Made by a program: the position numbers and the translations under genes
The notes under the pieces: generated by a model
What the model was told of the DNA's origin: nothing
The model's database searches: none
The model's input: only the letters and a program-made list of their open reading frames with translations
Assembly (NCBI GenBank): GCA_021396245.1
Contig: WNYE01000035.1
Location: 62,001 to 126,000, forward strand
Source: Sporothrix humicola
Lineage: Eukaryota > Ascomycota > Sordariomycetes > Ophiostomatales > Ophiostomataceae
Direction of reading: 5' to 3'
DNA length: 64,000 nucleotides
Part shown: positions 36,901 to 45,846 of the stretch, one piece after another
How positions within the stretch are numbered: position 1 is the first letter of the stretch
Layout of the letters: every line of letters begins with the position of its first letter

Positions 36901-37924
36901 TAGTGGAACGTGATACTGGACCAAAAGCCAATGCTGGCAGTCGGGACATACTATCTGTGAGGTCGACTGTGACGGGCTTCTTGTCTTCGGAATCGGAAAT
37001 AACTTCAGGCTGAACAGCCGTCTGAACTTCCTGCTTGACGCCGTCGCCTTTGATGGCCTGTTCGGCCTTTTCCGCCTCTTGTTTGACACCATTGGCCAGA
37101 ATGCCGTTGCTGCTCGTCTGGAAGACCGGCTTCTTGTCGTTTGGCGATCCAGTCAGGATCTTGCGCCGCTTTGGCTCGGGGACGTCCTTACGGTCCTGGA
37201 GGTGAAAATTGCGCTCGAGCATGCTCGCCATGCCATTGGGTGGTGTGCTGGTGTTGCCCTCGGAGCTGGCGTAGGCAGGGGGTCCGGCCAAGCTGGAGCC
37301 TGTCAGATTGTGACCGTTTACCAGGTCTGTCGCCACCTGGTCGCCCGACGAGAGATAGCCGTCGTCCGTTCCGGGTCCTGTAAACTGGAAATTCAAGTCT
37401 AGCGCTGGCATTGAGGCTGGTGCTGGCACGGCGCCTGGCCCGAGGCCGTTTGCTGTGAAAGATGGATCGTTGGTGCCGTTGTAGTCGAACATCCCAGTGG
37501 AGCCGTGGCCCATATGTTGCAGCGGGTTGCCGGGCATCGGCATCGGCATCGACGTCGGGGGTTGTGGTAGATGTGAGGAGAAGGAGGGTGTGGGCAAGAG
37601 GTGATGCTGAGGATCGAGAAGTGCGGAGGGGTTCCATGCAGGCATGGAGTTGTTCATGGGAAGAGGCACACCGTGCTGGTCCACGGCCAGCTGGTCTGAA
37701 TAGGACGTTAGTTAACATGCAAATTAAGCGAGAGGAGAACGAATATAGAAGAGAGTGAAGGTGGAAGTGAACGATTGTAGAGGCAAAAATGTTTGTATGT
37801 GAAAGTAAAGACCGAGGTCAAGTGAATGTGATTTGAAGACAAGTCAAGTCATGGGAAAATAAGCAGGAGGGAGAGACAAACCATAGCTGTTGAGTTGGTC
37901 GGGAGGTTGGTTAGGAGACGCCAT
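33943..37924 (-). CDS. SNF2-family ATPase with RING finger (HLTF/Rad5-Rad16 type)
   Basis: DNA-dependent translocase of the class that combines a SNF2 motor with a RING ubiquitin-ligase finger, used in DNA-damage tolerance or chromatin remodelling. Three exons join in frame: 37882-37924, 36952-37695 and 33943-36884 (introns GTTTGT...TTCAG and GTATGT...TTTAG), giving 1242 residues. The first exon encodes only MASPNQPPDQLNSY. A Pro/Gly/Asn-rich N-terminus is followed by a conserved region at about 263-440. Motor motif I DMMGLGKT is at about 559-566 and DEAH in VVLDEAHMI near 709. A C3HC4 RING lies at about 924-986 (CINC, CVHVYCPNC, CPTC) inside the motor, and helicase C motifs at 1090-1215 (GGLGLNLTTAN, QAIDRVHRLGQ). 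Whether it is the Rad5 or HLTF/Rad16 orthologue needs a tree; no clear HIRAN domain was identified by eye. Confidence 0.9.
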
Positions 37925-39883
37925 GATGGGCAAAGTGCAGGCTGGATGCCGCTGTATTCAGCCGGACGCGCCCGGCGTTTGCGGAGGAGGAGGGTTCATG
38001 CGACGTTCCCAGACGGACCGGGAAGTGGGGGTGTTGTAGGTGAAAGGTTGAGGGCGTGAGAGGAAGAAGAGACAAGAAAGAAAAAAGGAAAAGAGAAGGC
38101 CTCGTGTCAGAAGCCTGACGACATGTCAAAAGTCGGAGAGGGCGGCAAAGAAGAAACGGCCAACGGAGGGAGGCGATGTGTTTCGGGTGCAGTCTCCGAG
38201 TGGAGGCGCGGTCTTAGCTGGCACGGGTAGACGACGAACAGGGCGCAGAGTGGAGGAGAGGTGTCATAGAGGAGACCGGTTGCCGAGAGATAGAAGAGAA
38301 AAAGAGAGAGACCCGTGCACCGAGAGAGATGTGAAAAGATCACGACTTCTCAATCTCGATGCGATTCTCGGCGGGATGTGTGAACGTGAACGCGGCACGA
38401 ATGCAAATGCACAGTGGGCCAAGACAAATGCCAAAAGAGAAAGAGATCAAAGAGTCAAGCAAAAAGAAGTGCACGGAAGAGAAGAACTCAAGATAAATCG
38501 GATGCAGTTGTGTGTTTCAGAGCAAGATGAAAACAACAGAAAAAAAGGGGATCAAGATGCCGGCAGCAGCAGGCGATGTCGTCTGTTTGCTGCTTCCCGC
38601 ACGTTGAGCTTTATCGCACCTGTGTCGCACCTGCCGTCAGCGAAAGAGATAGGATGGGGTTCCAACCGATCGATAGGCGCTCACGAGACCTGCAGTTGCC
38701 TTCAGTGAGAAAAGGCTCTTTTCACGCATGTGACCACGCTATGGTGCTAGGAATTAATTAGCCCAAACGCGACTTCCGCCCGGCACGACTGTCTCAGTGG
38801 GGAAGGTCGTCGCCGGTAAGACATCGACAGTGGGGGAAGGAGGGGGCAAAGGGAATAAGGAGAGGGAAGGCACAAAGGCGCCAGGGGCGCGACGTCAGTT
38901 GAGGCAAACTTTCTGAAGGCAGGCAGGCAGGGGCGCTGTAAAACGTTTCACGTGACGCGACTTGCCTTGTATCAAGCGCTATTACGGCGCAATTACTCGA
39001 TCCATTTACACAAGATCTCGCTAGCCCGTGATACGGCCTCTTATTAAGTGTTTCTGCACATGCAAGAACAAAAGACATCAAAGCAGAAAACAACAAAATA
39101 AAACACAAAACATAAATTATATTATTAGAATACAGGCTGCTGTTCCAGTGTGTGCCACGACAAGGCTCGCTCTTCAAAAGTACCCCCAAAATTGCAGCCA
39201 CCAGAAAATCAGAAAAATTAATTCCCGCTACACGAGGCCTTTTAAAGCGATCACGCGGCGCGCAGAAACACGACATCCAACTTTCCTGCGTCGCCTTGGC
39301 CGCGCCGGGAAGGCCATCCGTTGCGTCCCCCACGGCACGTTAGGCAGCCGGAGGTGAGAGTGGAGTTTGAAAAACTTCAGTGTCTCTGATATCAGAATAG
39401 TAGAGGATGAGAGTTCACAGTGGGGCACCTGCCTAAACAGAGCTGTCAAAGCTTCAGATCCAAGCTTAAGCCTTCCACGTGACAAGCTTTGGACGTCAAC
39501 AAACCTCAGCCCAAACATCACGACTTTGCGACGTTCTTTCGGAGCATCACTTGACAGTAAACAAGTGCGGATTTCCTCGGCATTGGATTCTTCACTCGTT
39601 CAGACAATACCGGCCCCGCCCACCCTCTTCCTTCTTACACGCGCGAAACTAGCAGCACCCTCTTTTTGCTCTGCTTTTCTTTTTTGGTCTTTTTTTACCG
39701 CCGGCGTGCATATGTGCATATGCAAGCTGCACAACGTTGACAGCAACGAATCACAGCAAAAGGCGGTGACCAGGGGCACGTCCGGCACCCAACCTCCGAA
39801 CGGGAGTGCCGCTTGAACGAGAGCTTGCTTCTCTACGTCCCAGACATAAAAAAAAAGACACAGGAGCACATTTTATATCTCCT
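37925..39883. promoter_or_regulatory. Divergent promoter region between SNF2 and ZNF511-like genes
   Basis: 1.96 kb. 38040-38560 is purine-rich on the plus strand, that is CT-rich for the SNF2 gene, and is probably its leader. Right of 39600 a short pyrimidine tract precedes the zinc-finger gene. The open frame at 38794-39333 (minus) begins with GTG and has no family features. Confidence 0.4.
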
Positions 39884-40929
39884 ATGAAGCGCTCACGAGA
39901 GCCCGAAGAGCCGCCGCCGTCTTCCCCGTCATCAGCAGACTCTGACGTTGATCTTGAGGACCCCGAAACTGGCACTGGTAGTGCACGGCCGACACTAGTG
40001 CCCGACTCGCGTGGCGCACGAGCTGTCTCGGACGAACCACGCGCCAAAATCGTCGGTCTCTCGTTGGACGAAAGTGACGAGGACGGCGGAGAAGAAGACG
40101 GCGAAGGCGACAAAGTAGCTACATCTCCCGCCATGTCCTGTCTGCTACATCGCGAAAGGATGGACTTTCCAAGCTACGACGCCTATGAGGCACACTACAG
40201 CAAGGAGCACCTCAACCGATGCATCGAGTGCCGGCGGAACTTTCCGTCGCCGCTGTATCTCAGTCTGCACGGCGACGAGTGGCACGACCCCTTTGTCGCC
40301 GTAAAGCGTGACAAGGGGGAGCACACAGTACGTACCGAGGAGTTTTTGGGATATTTTGTTTACAGTCACTGACAGTGTAGTACGCCTGTTTCGTTGAAGG
40401 ATGTGAGCGCAAGTGCGGCTCGTCCGATAAGAGAAGACGGCACTTGATCGACAAGCACAGCTTCCCGCGGAACTTTTTCTTTTCAATCACGCAGTACGGC
40501 ATTGATGGCCGGCAGTCCTTGTTGGTGGACGATGGACGCCGGCACCACCACCATCGCCGGCAGTCGTCAACGAGCACAGTCACTAAAAAGGACACGATGC
40601 GGCGACGGCCTGCGAGTATCAATATGACTGGGACGGGAGCTCCTTCGTCTCCACCACGAGCGGCCGCAAAGTCAGCTACCAGTGACAACGAGGATGCGGA
40701 TGACAATGACGAGGAGATGGAAGGAGAAAAGGCCCCACCAAAAGGCAGCGTCACAAGGTCAACCGGAGACGGAGGAAACAGCGGGCCAAAAGAGGCACCT
40801 AAGGCAAAGCCGAAGGAAGTCCCCGACGTCGACATGGACGACCTCACTGGAGCCATGTCATCCTTGGCGTTTATCCCACGAAGCGTGAAGTTTGGCCGGG
40901 GAGGAAAGTCTGGCTTTGCAAGAAGATAA
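39884..40929 (+). CDS. C2H2 zinc-finger protein similar to ZNF511
   Basis: Exons 39884-40327 and 40381-40929 with a 53-nt intron (GTACGT...TGTAG) give 330 residues. The intron falls just before the last finger, and splicing joins DKGEHT to YACFVEGC. Three zinc-binding units are visible: C86-x-x-H with a distal H-x4-H (CLLHRERMDF ... HYSKEH), CIECRRNF ... HGDEWH from 112, and CFVEGCERKC ... HLIDKH from 150. The following HSFPRNFFF matches the end of the ZNF511 core. The N-terminus (1-80) and the C-terminal 110 residues are acidic, low-complexity and disordered. Human ZNF511 is a poorly studied nuclear protein, so no function is claimed. It converges with bud31. Confidence 0.82.
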
Positions 40930-41214
40930 GCGCTGTGATGAGACAATATGTTCACAAAAGATACGAGTTATGATAATGTCTTGAATATCTGGCCATATAG
41001 CCATTCTTCCATTCTTCCATTCCCATCCTGCTACCTGTGATATTGAAAATATTCTATAAATCCAACGTGGAAACCACAAAACGCAAAAACGCCGTGTCGC
41101 TCGAAAAAATTCACGTAAATGTGGGCCAAAATAACAAACGCTGAATGCTGTCATCAAATGCGCAACCCCATTTTCTTCCTCGTCGTTGGTGTATGTCGGA
41201 TCGTCGCCGCCTCC

Positions 41215-41729
41215 TTAGTCGCTCGAGGAGCAGCCTCTGCACCCGCAGCTCACGCACTGAATTTCTTGGTCTTCTTTGAGCTGCGCTTTCGGAACACGGC
41301 AGATACATGTCGAGTTGAAGTTTGTCTCTTTTGTCTGGACACACCGAAGGCAGCAGAGCTAGGCAAGTTAGTAGATGTCCAGTCACGACGTAGTTTTGTT
41401 GTTTTCATAAGACTGGGAGAACATACCTTCTCGTATCCTTGCTTCTTCCACTTGGCAATGAGCATGGCATCGGCATAGCCGTTCTTGAGCAGCCAGTCGT
41501 ACAACTGCTTGCTAATGGCCTCTTTCTCGTAGTACAGCTCGTAGACGTAGCGGCTGCGCTGGTGGGAGATCTGGAAGATGGGCCACTGGGCCTGGTGCTT
41601 GGGCTGGCCGTCGGTGGGCGTCGACTGGGCGTCCTTCATCTTGTTGGCAAAGATGAGCAGGTCGTCCTCGATGTCGTCGAAGCCTTCTGGTGGCGGCTTG
41701 CGCTTCGAGGCATGACGTATGGCGGGCAT
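41215..41729 (-). CDS. bud31: BUD31/CWC14 (G10) pre-mRNA-splicing factor
   Basis: Core component of the spliceosomal NineTeen-associated (Prp19-related) complex in the nucleus. Exons 41427-41729 and 41215-41358 with a 68-nt intron (GTATGT...GCCTAG) give 148 residues. The start MPAIRHASKRKPPPEGF is the family N-terminus; an open frame extends 5' to 41834 but begins before this conserved Met. Conserved blocks are RSRYVYELYYEKEAISKQLY and WLLKNGYADAMLIAKWKKQG, and the second exon supplies the Cys-rich zinc region (LCCLRCVQTKETNF, CICRVPK, CVSCGCRGC). Without splicing, all the zinc ligands would be lost. It diverges from the complex I gene, about 620 bp away. Confidence 0.96.
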
Positions 41730-42349
41730 GGTGGGGAGGGGGAGGGGGAGTGGAGGAGTTTGAGAGTTGGGTCGAAGAGAGGAGAGGTCGACACGAGAAG
41801 GCGCGCTGGCGGTGACAAGTGTTGTGTTGCGCAAAAGGTCGAATTCGCGATGTGTCGTGTGCTGTGGGGTTTAGGACGTAAAGTTCAACAAGGCTGGGCC
41901 TAAAAGGCAGCGACGCGAAAATAAATGTCTTGAGAGGGAAGGCAAGAGCATTTCGCCACCTTACCGATCCTGGACTAGCTCCAGAGCTGTCCCTCGTTTG
42001 TCATCTTTGAGCAGTCTTAGGGAAAGGACCAGAAAAGGTTACAGCCAATCAGGCACAAGGTTAATCTTTGGGTGTAATATTCACGTGACCCAATCTAGTG
42101 GGTAGCAGGAATAGAGGCCAGAGCCGAGAAACTACCTCACGACAGACGGACCCCGAACCTCATCTCGACGACGATCCGGACGAGCGAGAACTCCCGCCAC
42201 GACCGCCCGACGACTTTTCGAATCGACCTCCCGGACACGGAGAACGATACCAGGCTGCGCCTCCCGGTCTTTTGCGTGCAATTGACCCAAATCAACCCCG
42301 AATTGACCCGATCCGACCTTCCTCCTCACCCTCCTTTCCTTTCTTCGAG
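41730..42349. promoter_or_regulatory. Divergent promoter region of bud31 and the NDUFA6-like gene
   Basis: 620 bp between two start codons. I see no clear TATA box; 42300-42345 is CT-rich just before the complex I gene. Confidence 0.4.
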
Positions 42350-42867
42350 ATGGCGATTCTCCCCACAGAGTTTGCCCGCGTCACGCGGCAATGTGCGTTC
42401 TGACGGCCCACGATGGAGAAACGAGGGTTTTGCAGACCGAAATACTGACCTTGTGTGTACAGCGGCGAACTGGGAGGTGGCAAGGAAGAGAGTGCTCTCT
42501 GCGTACAGAGAATGGCTCCGCGCTGCCCCCGAGATCCAGACAATGTACTCGGTCCCGCTGCCGGTGTCGGCCGTGCGTACACGCATGCGGCAAGAGTTTG
42601 AGCGGCACCGGCACGTCAACAAGCTGCCGGTTGTGGACGTGCTGCTGTTCCAGAGCAACGCGGACTACCAGGAGACGATGAACTTTTGGCGCCAGACGAC
42701 GCACATTATGAGCTATTTCAAGGAGGAGTCGTTCAAGCAGGGCCCCAAGATCCCGACAAGCTTTATGGAGGGTTTCCTCGAGGTGAGTGCCCGCAGGCAG
42801 GCAGACTGTTTTGGCGAGGAGTCTCAGAAATATGTGCATACTAACGATACAACAGGGCCGCAACTAG
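42350..42867 (+). CDS. NDUFA6: NADH:ubiquinone oxidoreductase LYR subunit (NDUFA6/B14 type)
   Basis: Accessory subunit of mitochondrial complex I that binds the acyl carrier protein; the family includes the Neurospora 14.8 kDa subunit. Three exons, 42350-42392, 42463-42782 and 42856-42867, give 124 residues. The first intron has donor GTGCGT and acceptor TACAG; the last exon encodes only GRN plus stop, restoring the family end FLEGRN. The LYR-type motif is AYREWLR near residues 28-34, and the second half carries VVDVLLFQSNADYQETMNFW. The short terminal exons make this gene easy to mis-annotate: an unspliced reading gives a 199-residue artefact. The protein has no cleavable presequence, as expected. 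Confidence 0.93.
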
Positions 42868-43235
42868 ACTTGTGACTTGATGAGGAGACAACGGAGTGTG
42901 GAAAGCGGCTGAGGTCGAAAGACGGCATCAGGTTTTAGCCCTCTTTTTCTTGTAAATATACGAGAGGCTTGATAGACATGAGCAGAAGCATTTTGAAGAA
43001 TTAAAGAAATACAAAAACATGATCAAACATCACGCACGATGTACGGCCGTTTAGTAAAGAGATATACGTGGACATGGTTTTTGTGACAGAAAATGTAAAA
43101 TAAAAAGCAGTAAATGATTAAGATGACCGACTCCGTACACAAGATAAATCCCAAATATTTAGTTTTGCACCAACGTCTGCCCTTGTTCTAAAACCGCAAA
43201 GTAGACACACTCCTCTCGCCTTTGTCTGCCATCCC
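42868..43235. other. Intergenic between convergent NDUFA6-like and rpc19 genes
   Basis: 370 bp of AT-rich 3' flank. One ACTCCGTAC copy of a dispersed motif lies at 43130-43138. Nothing else seen. Confidence 0.4.
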
Positions 43236-43972
43236 CTATGCCTCAGCCTCGACGTACTGGTTCCGTGCCTCCCAGAACTTCTCGCCGACAACATCGCACA
43301 GGTCCTGCAGGTCGCGCAGGCCCTTTTCTAATGCCTCGATAGCAGTGCCCTCTGAAAACGGGGTTAGTATTAAATGCTCTATAATCACAGGGCATGACAT
43401 CAGGACTCACCATATGTTTGAATGCGAATGTTCATCTTGGCTTCCGAAGGATGGGGGATGGCGTATGCGCAGAACTCGACGTCAGGGCTGTGTTGTTAGC
43501 GACGTTCTTTTTTAACTTGACCGACAGGCTTCCTTGTCCTCCAGGTATCCTTACTTCTTCATAATGACAAAGCGCAGGGCGTTGCCCATTGTGTGGTTCT
43601 CCTCGAGGAACTCGAACGAGGCGGCCGTTGGTGTTGATCCGGGGAGCTGTCAAAGTGTTAGCAGTTGTTCGAAGAGCGGTTCATCCTGTCTTTGCTCCTC
43701 CCGCGATGTCATCTCGTCGACCATGCCATCCACGATCGTCCGTCCGTCTCATAACTTACCAAGCGCACTCTCTGTGTCTCTTCCTCCTCTTCTTCCTCCT
43801 CCTCCTCGCCCTCGGCACCCTCGACGTCAACATCAACGTCCTCGCCGGCCTCAGCACTAGCCTCAGCCTCGGCGTCAACCTCCTCGCCAGCATCAACCGG
43901 CGCATCGGCCATCTCGGCGTCTTCAGGCACCTCCTCCGCCGTCGGCTGCTTCCGTCGTGACCGAGTAGACAT
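43236..43972 (-). CDS. rpc19: RNA polymerase I and III subunit AC19 (RPC19)
   Basis: Small assembly subunit shared by RNA polymerases I and III, pairing with AC40 like the alpha/Rpb11 dimer. Four exons join in frame: 43760-43972, 43555-43646, 43411-43487 and 43236-43351, giving 165 residues. Donors are GTAAGT, GTAAGG and GTGAGT; acceptors GACAG, CACAG and TTCAG. Exon 1 encodes a very acidic tail with a run of nine Glu (residues about 58-66). The conserved Rpb11-like core starts in exon 2 (EFLEENHTMGNALRFVIMKK, last Lys split) and continues NPDVEFCAYAIPHPSEAKMN. All three introns are short (64-113 nt). It converges with the complex I gene. Confidence 0.95.
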
Positions 43973-44111
43973 TGTGTGTGTGGGTGTGTGTGCAAAAGGA
44001 GAGTATAAAAGGAGGTCGATTGGGTCGGGAAAGCTGTTCGTGGTGGTTGGTTGTGGTGTAATTCGTTGTTGTTTCGTCCGTTGTTGTCGTCGCTGACAAT
44101 CGCTCGCTCTC

Positions 44112-44160
44112 CGATAAACTTTTTTTTTTTCTTGATGCAGCGGCGATAAACTTTTTTTTT
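44112..44160. repeat. Direct repeat CGATAAACT plus T-run in the rpc19 promoter
   Basis: CGATAAAC followed by T-runs occurs at 44112-44130 and 44144-44160, 32 nt apart, and 140-190 bp upstream of the rpc19 start. T/A tracts of this kind often keep promoters nucleosome-free; that role here is inference. Confidence 0.55.
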
Positions 44161-44429
44161 GGAGACTGCCTTACGTAGCCGACGCTAACGCGGGGGGCGG
44201 TCTCTGTTCTGTCGCCTGTCTTTGTTAGCGATAAGACTACAGTGTGACATAAGGCGCTGTATTTACAGGCGGGTGGCACTAACTCAGGGGCTTTGTTACA
44301 ACGTGTTAGTGACGTCTCTAGCATCTTCACCCGTTCTTTTTTAACTACACTTTGATATAAATTACTCCGTACAAAGTGCATCTTTGCCGTTCCCTTCACT
44401 TTGAGATCTTGCACCCCATCTCGCCTCTC

Positions 44430-44893
44430 ACCCTCAAATCGGCCTTTTCAATGCGGCCAGTGATCCTCCTGCGACCGAGTATGTCGGCCTTGCTGCGGCC
44501 GCAATCCACCAACAGGCAAACGGTCGTCGCCCGCCGTTGAAGGTAAAGCGCCGGCAGTTCTCTTCTCTCTAACTTTATATCAAATCACGAAATAGACGCC
44601 ACAGTGTACGCCTGAACGTTGTTAGATTACTTCGTCTCTCCATCTCCCTCGTATACTCTGGCCGGTCGGGAGGTCGCGTTTCGCGCTGGACGACAAAAAG
44701 GCAATCCAACATGGAGGGTACCTTCAAGACGCTACGAACAAATACGGTCTGGGCCCAAAGCCTCGCGCTTACAGTAAGATGTCTTCTTGTTGTTCTGGAG
44801 GTGCACATTCAATGGTTGCAGTTGCAGATGGAGTCCCAAGAAGAGAAATGGTGGTGGGCTGCCAAAAAGACCAAAAAGACGATTGTCCAATAG
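44430..44893 (+). other. Undecided small spliced gene candidate
   Basis: One frame reads ASDPPATEYVGLAAAAIHQQ and on to NGRRPPLK, then meets a good intron (donor GTAAAG at 44543, branch CTCTAAC, acceptor AAATAG at 44595). Joined there, the product ends in TPQCTPERC and stop at 44623-44625. Using a later acceptor (TTAG at 44625) the frame stays open into KYGLGPKPRAY, where a GTAAGA donor follows at 44774. No in-frame ATG precedes the first exon after the upstream TGA, so a further 5' exon would be needed. A separate ATG frame at 44711-44893 encodes 60 residues with one hydrophobic segment. I do not recognise any of these, and they may be non-coding. Confidence 0.2.
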
Positions 44894-45808
44894 GGAGCAG
44901 GGGAAGTGCCAATCCAAGCGCCGAGGGTGATGTGATATGCAGCAAGTCCGTCAGTTAGCCCACCCGAAATATTGGGTGACGAGCAAATGAGCAATGAGAA
45001 AACTGGAGAGGGCTTATGAAAGATCAAAAAGGCAAGAGAAAAAGAGAAGAAGAAACGGAAGTAGATGCGTCAATGTCGGTGCAAGTGCATCGTTAAACTT
45101 TTTGACAAACGGAGGCTGTTCATCGGCCGTTCATCAACCGTTCATCAACCTTCATCGAGCGCCCAGGACCTATGATGGTCCAAGTTGGGCGGTTTGCGGC
45201 GCTTAGCTGCAGCTGCACGACGAGAACGTTGGCCATATTGCCCTGTCTCGGTGAAGTAGAGCTCAGACCAGGCGTCAATGTCAACGAGTGTTGTTAACTT
45301 AAGCCGTCTAGTTTTAACTTTAATACTCAAAGCCTGGTGACGGTGGCTTTTACGGATAGAGGCTCTCTCGAATGCACAACTACGGCATGATGACTATATT
45401 GGATATCCTTCGCTTGCCAGGTATACGGCCGCTCACATGCCACAAAGACGACATCGTGCCCGTTCCTGTTGGCAATATTTCGTGTCGTTTGTGTATTTTG
45501 TGTATTTCGTGTCCTCTGTGTCCCCTCTTTTCTCTCTTCAACAAGTCCTTGTGTTCCTGTGTTCCCACGGGCGTAATAAACGAATAAGGATGTGATTATG
45601 AGAACGACCAAGAGCAGGCCATGACTATGCAACAATCCCTTTCAGGATTCTTCAGACTCAGTCTTTTTCAAAGGCAATCTCGTGTTTGACTCTGGTGCCA
45701 TGCAGTGACACCCAATAAATCCTCAACTCTTTTCCTTTGGTGTCTCTTTCGTTTTCAATGCAGCCACAAACCCATGCAGACGAGAGGTCATGTGGCTCGG
45801 TGTGCAGC

Positions 45809-45809
<1 letters not shown>

Positions 45810-45844
<35 letters not shown>
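45810..45844. repeat. Poly(A) tract of 35 nt
   Basis: Uninterrupted A run on the plus strand, followed directly to about 45945 by sequence in which ATGCA/ATGCAAA words recur many times. It could be a microsatellite or the tail of a decayed retroelement insertion; no target-site duplication was recognised. Confidence 0.85.

Positions 45845-45846
<2 letters not shown>

Noticed and set aside
38794..39333. 179-codon frame on the minus strand with one hydrophobic stretch
   Set aside because: Starts at GTG, not ATG, and crosses the promoter between two genes; no recognisable family.
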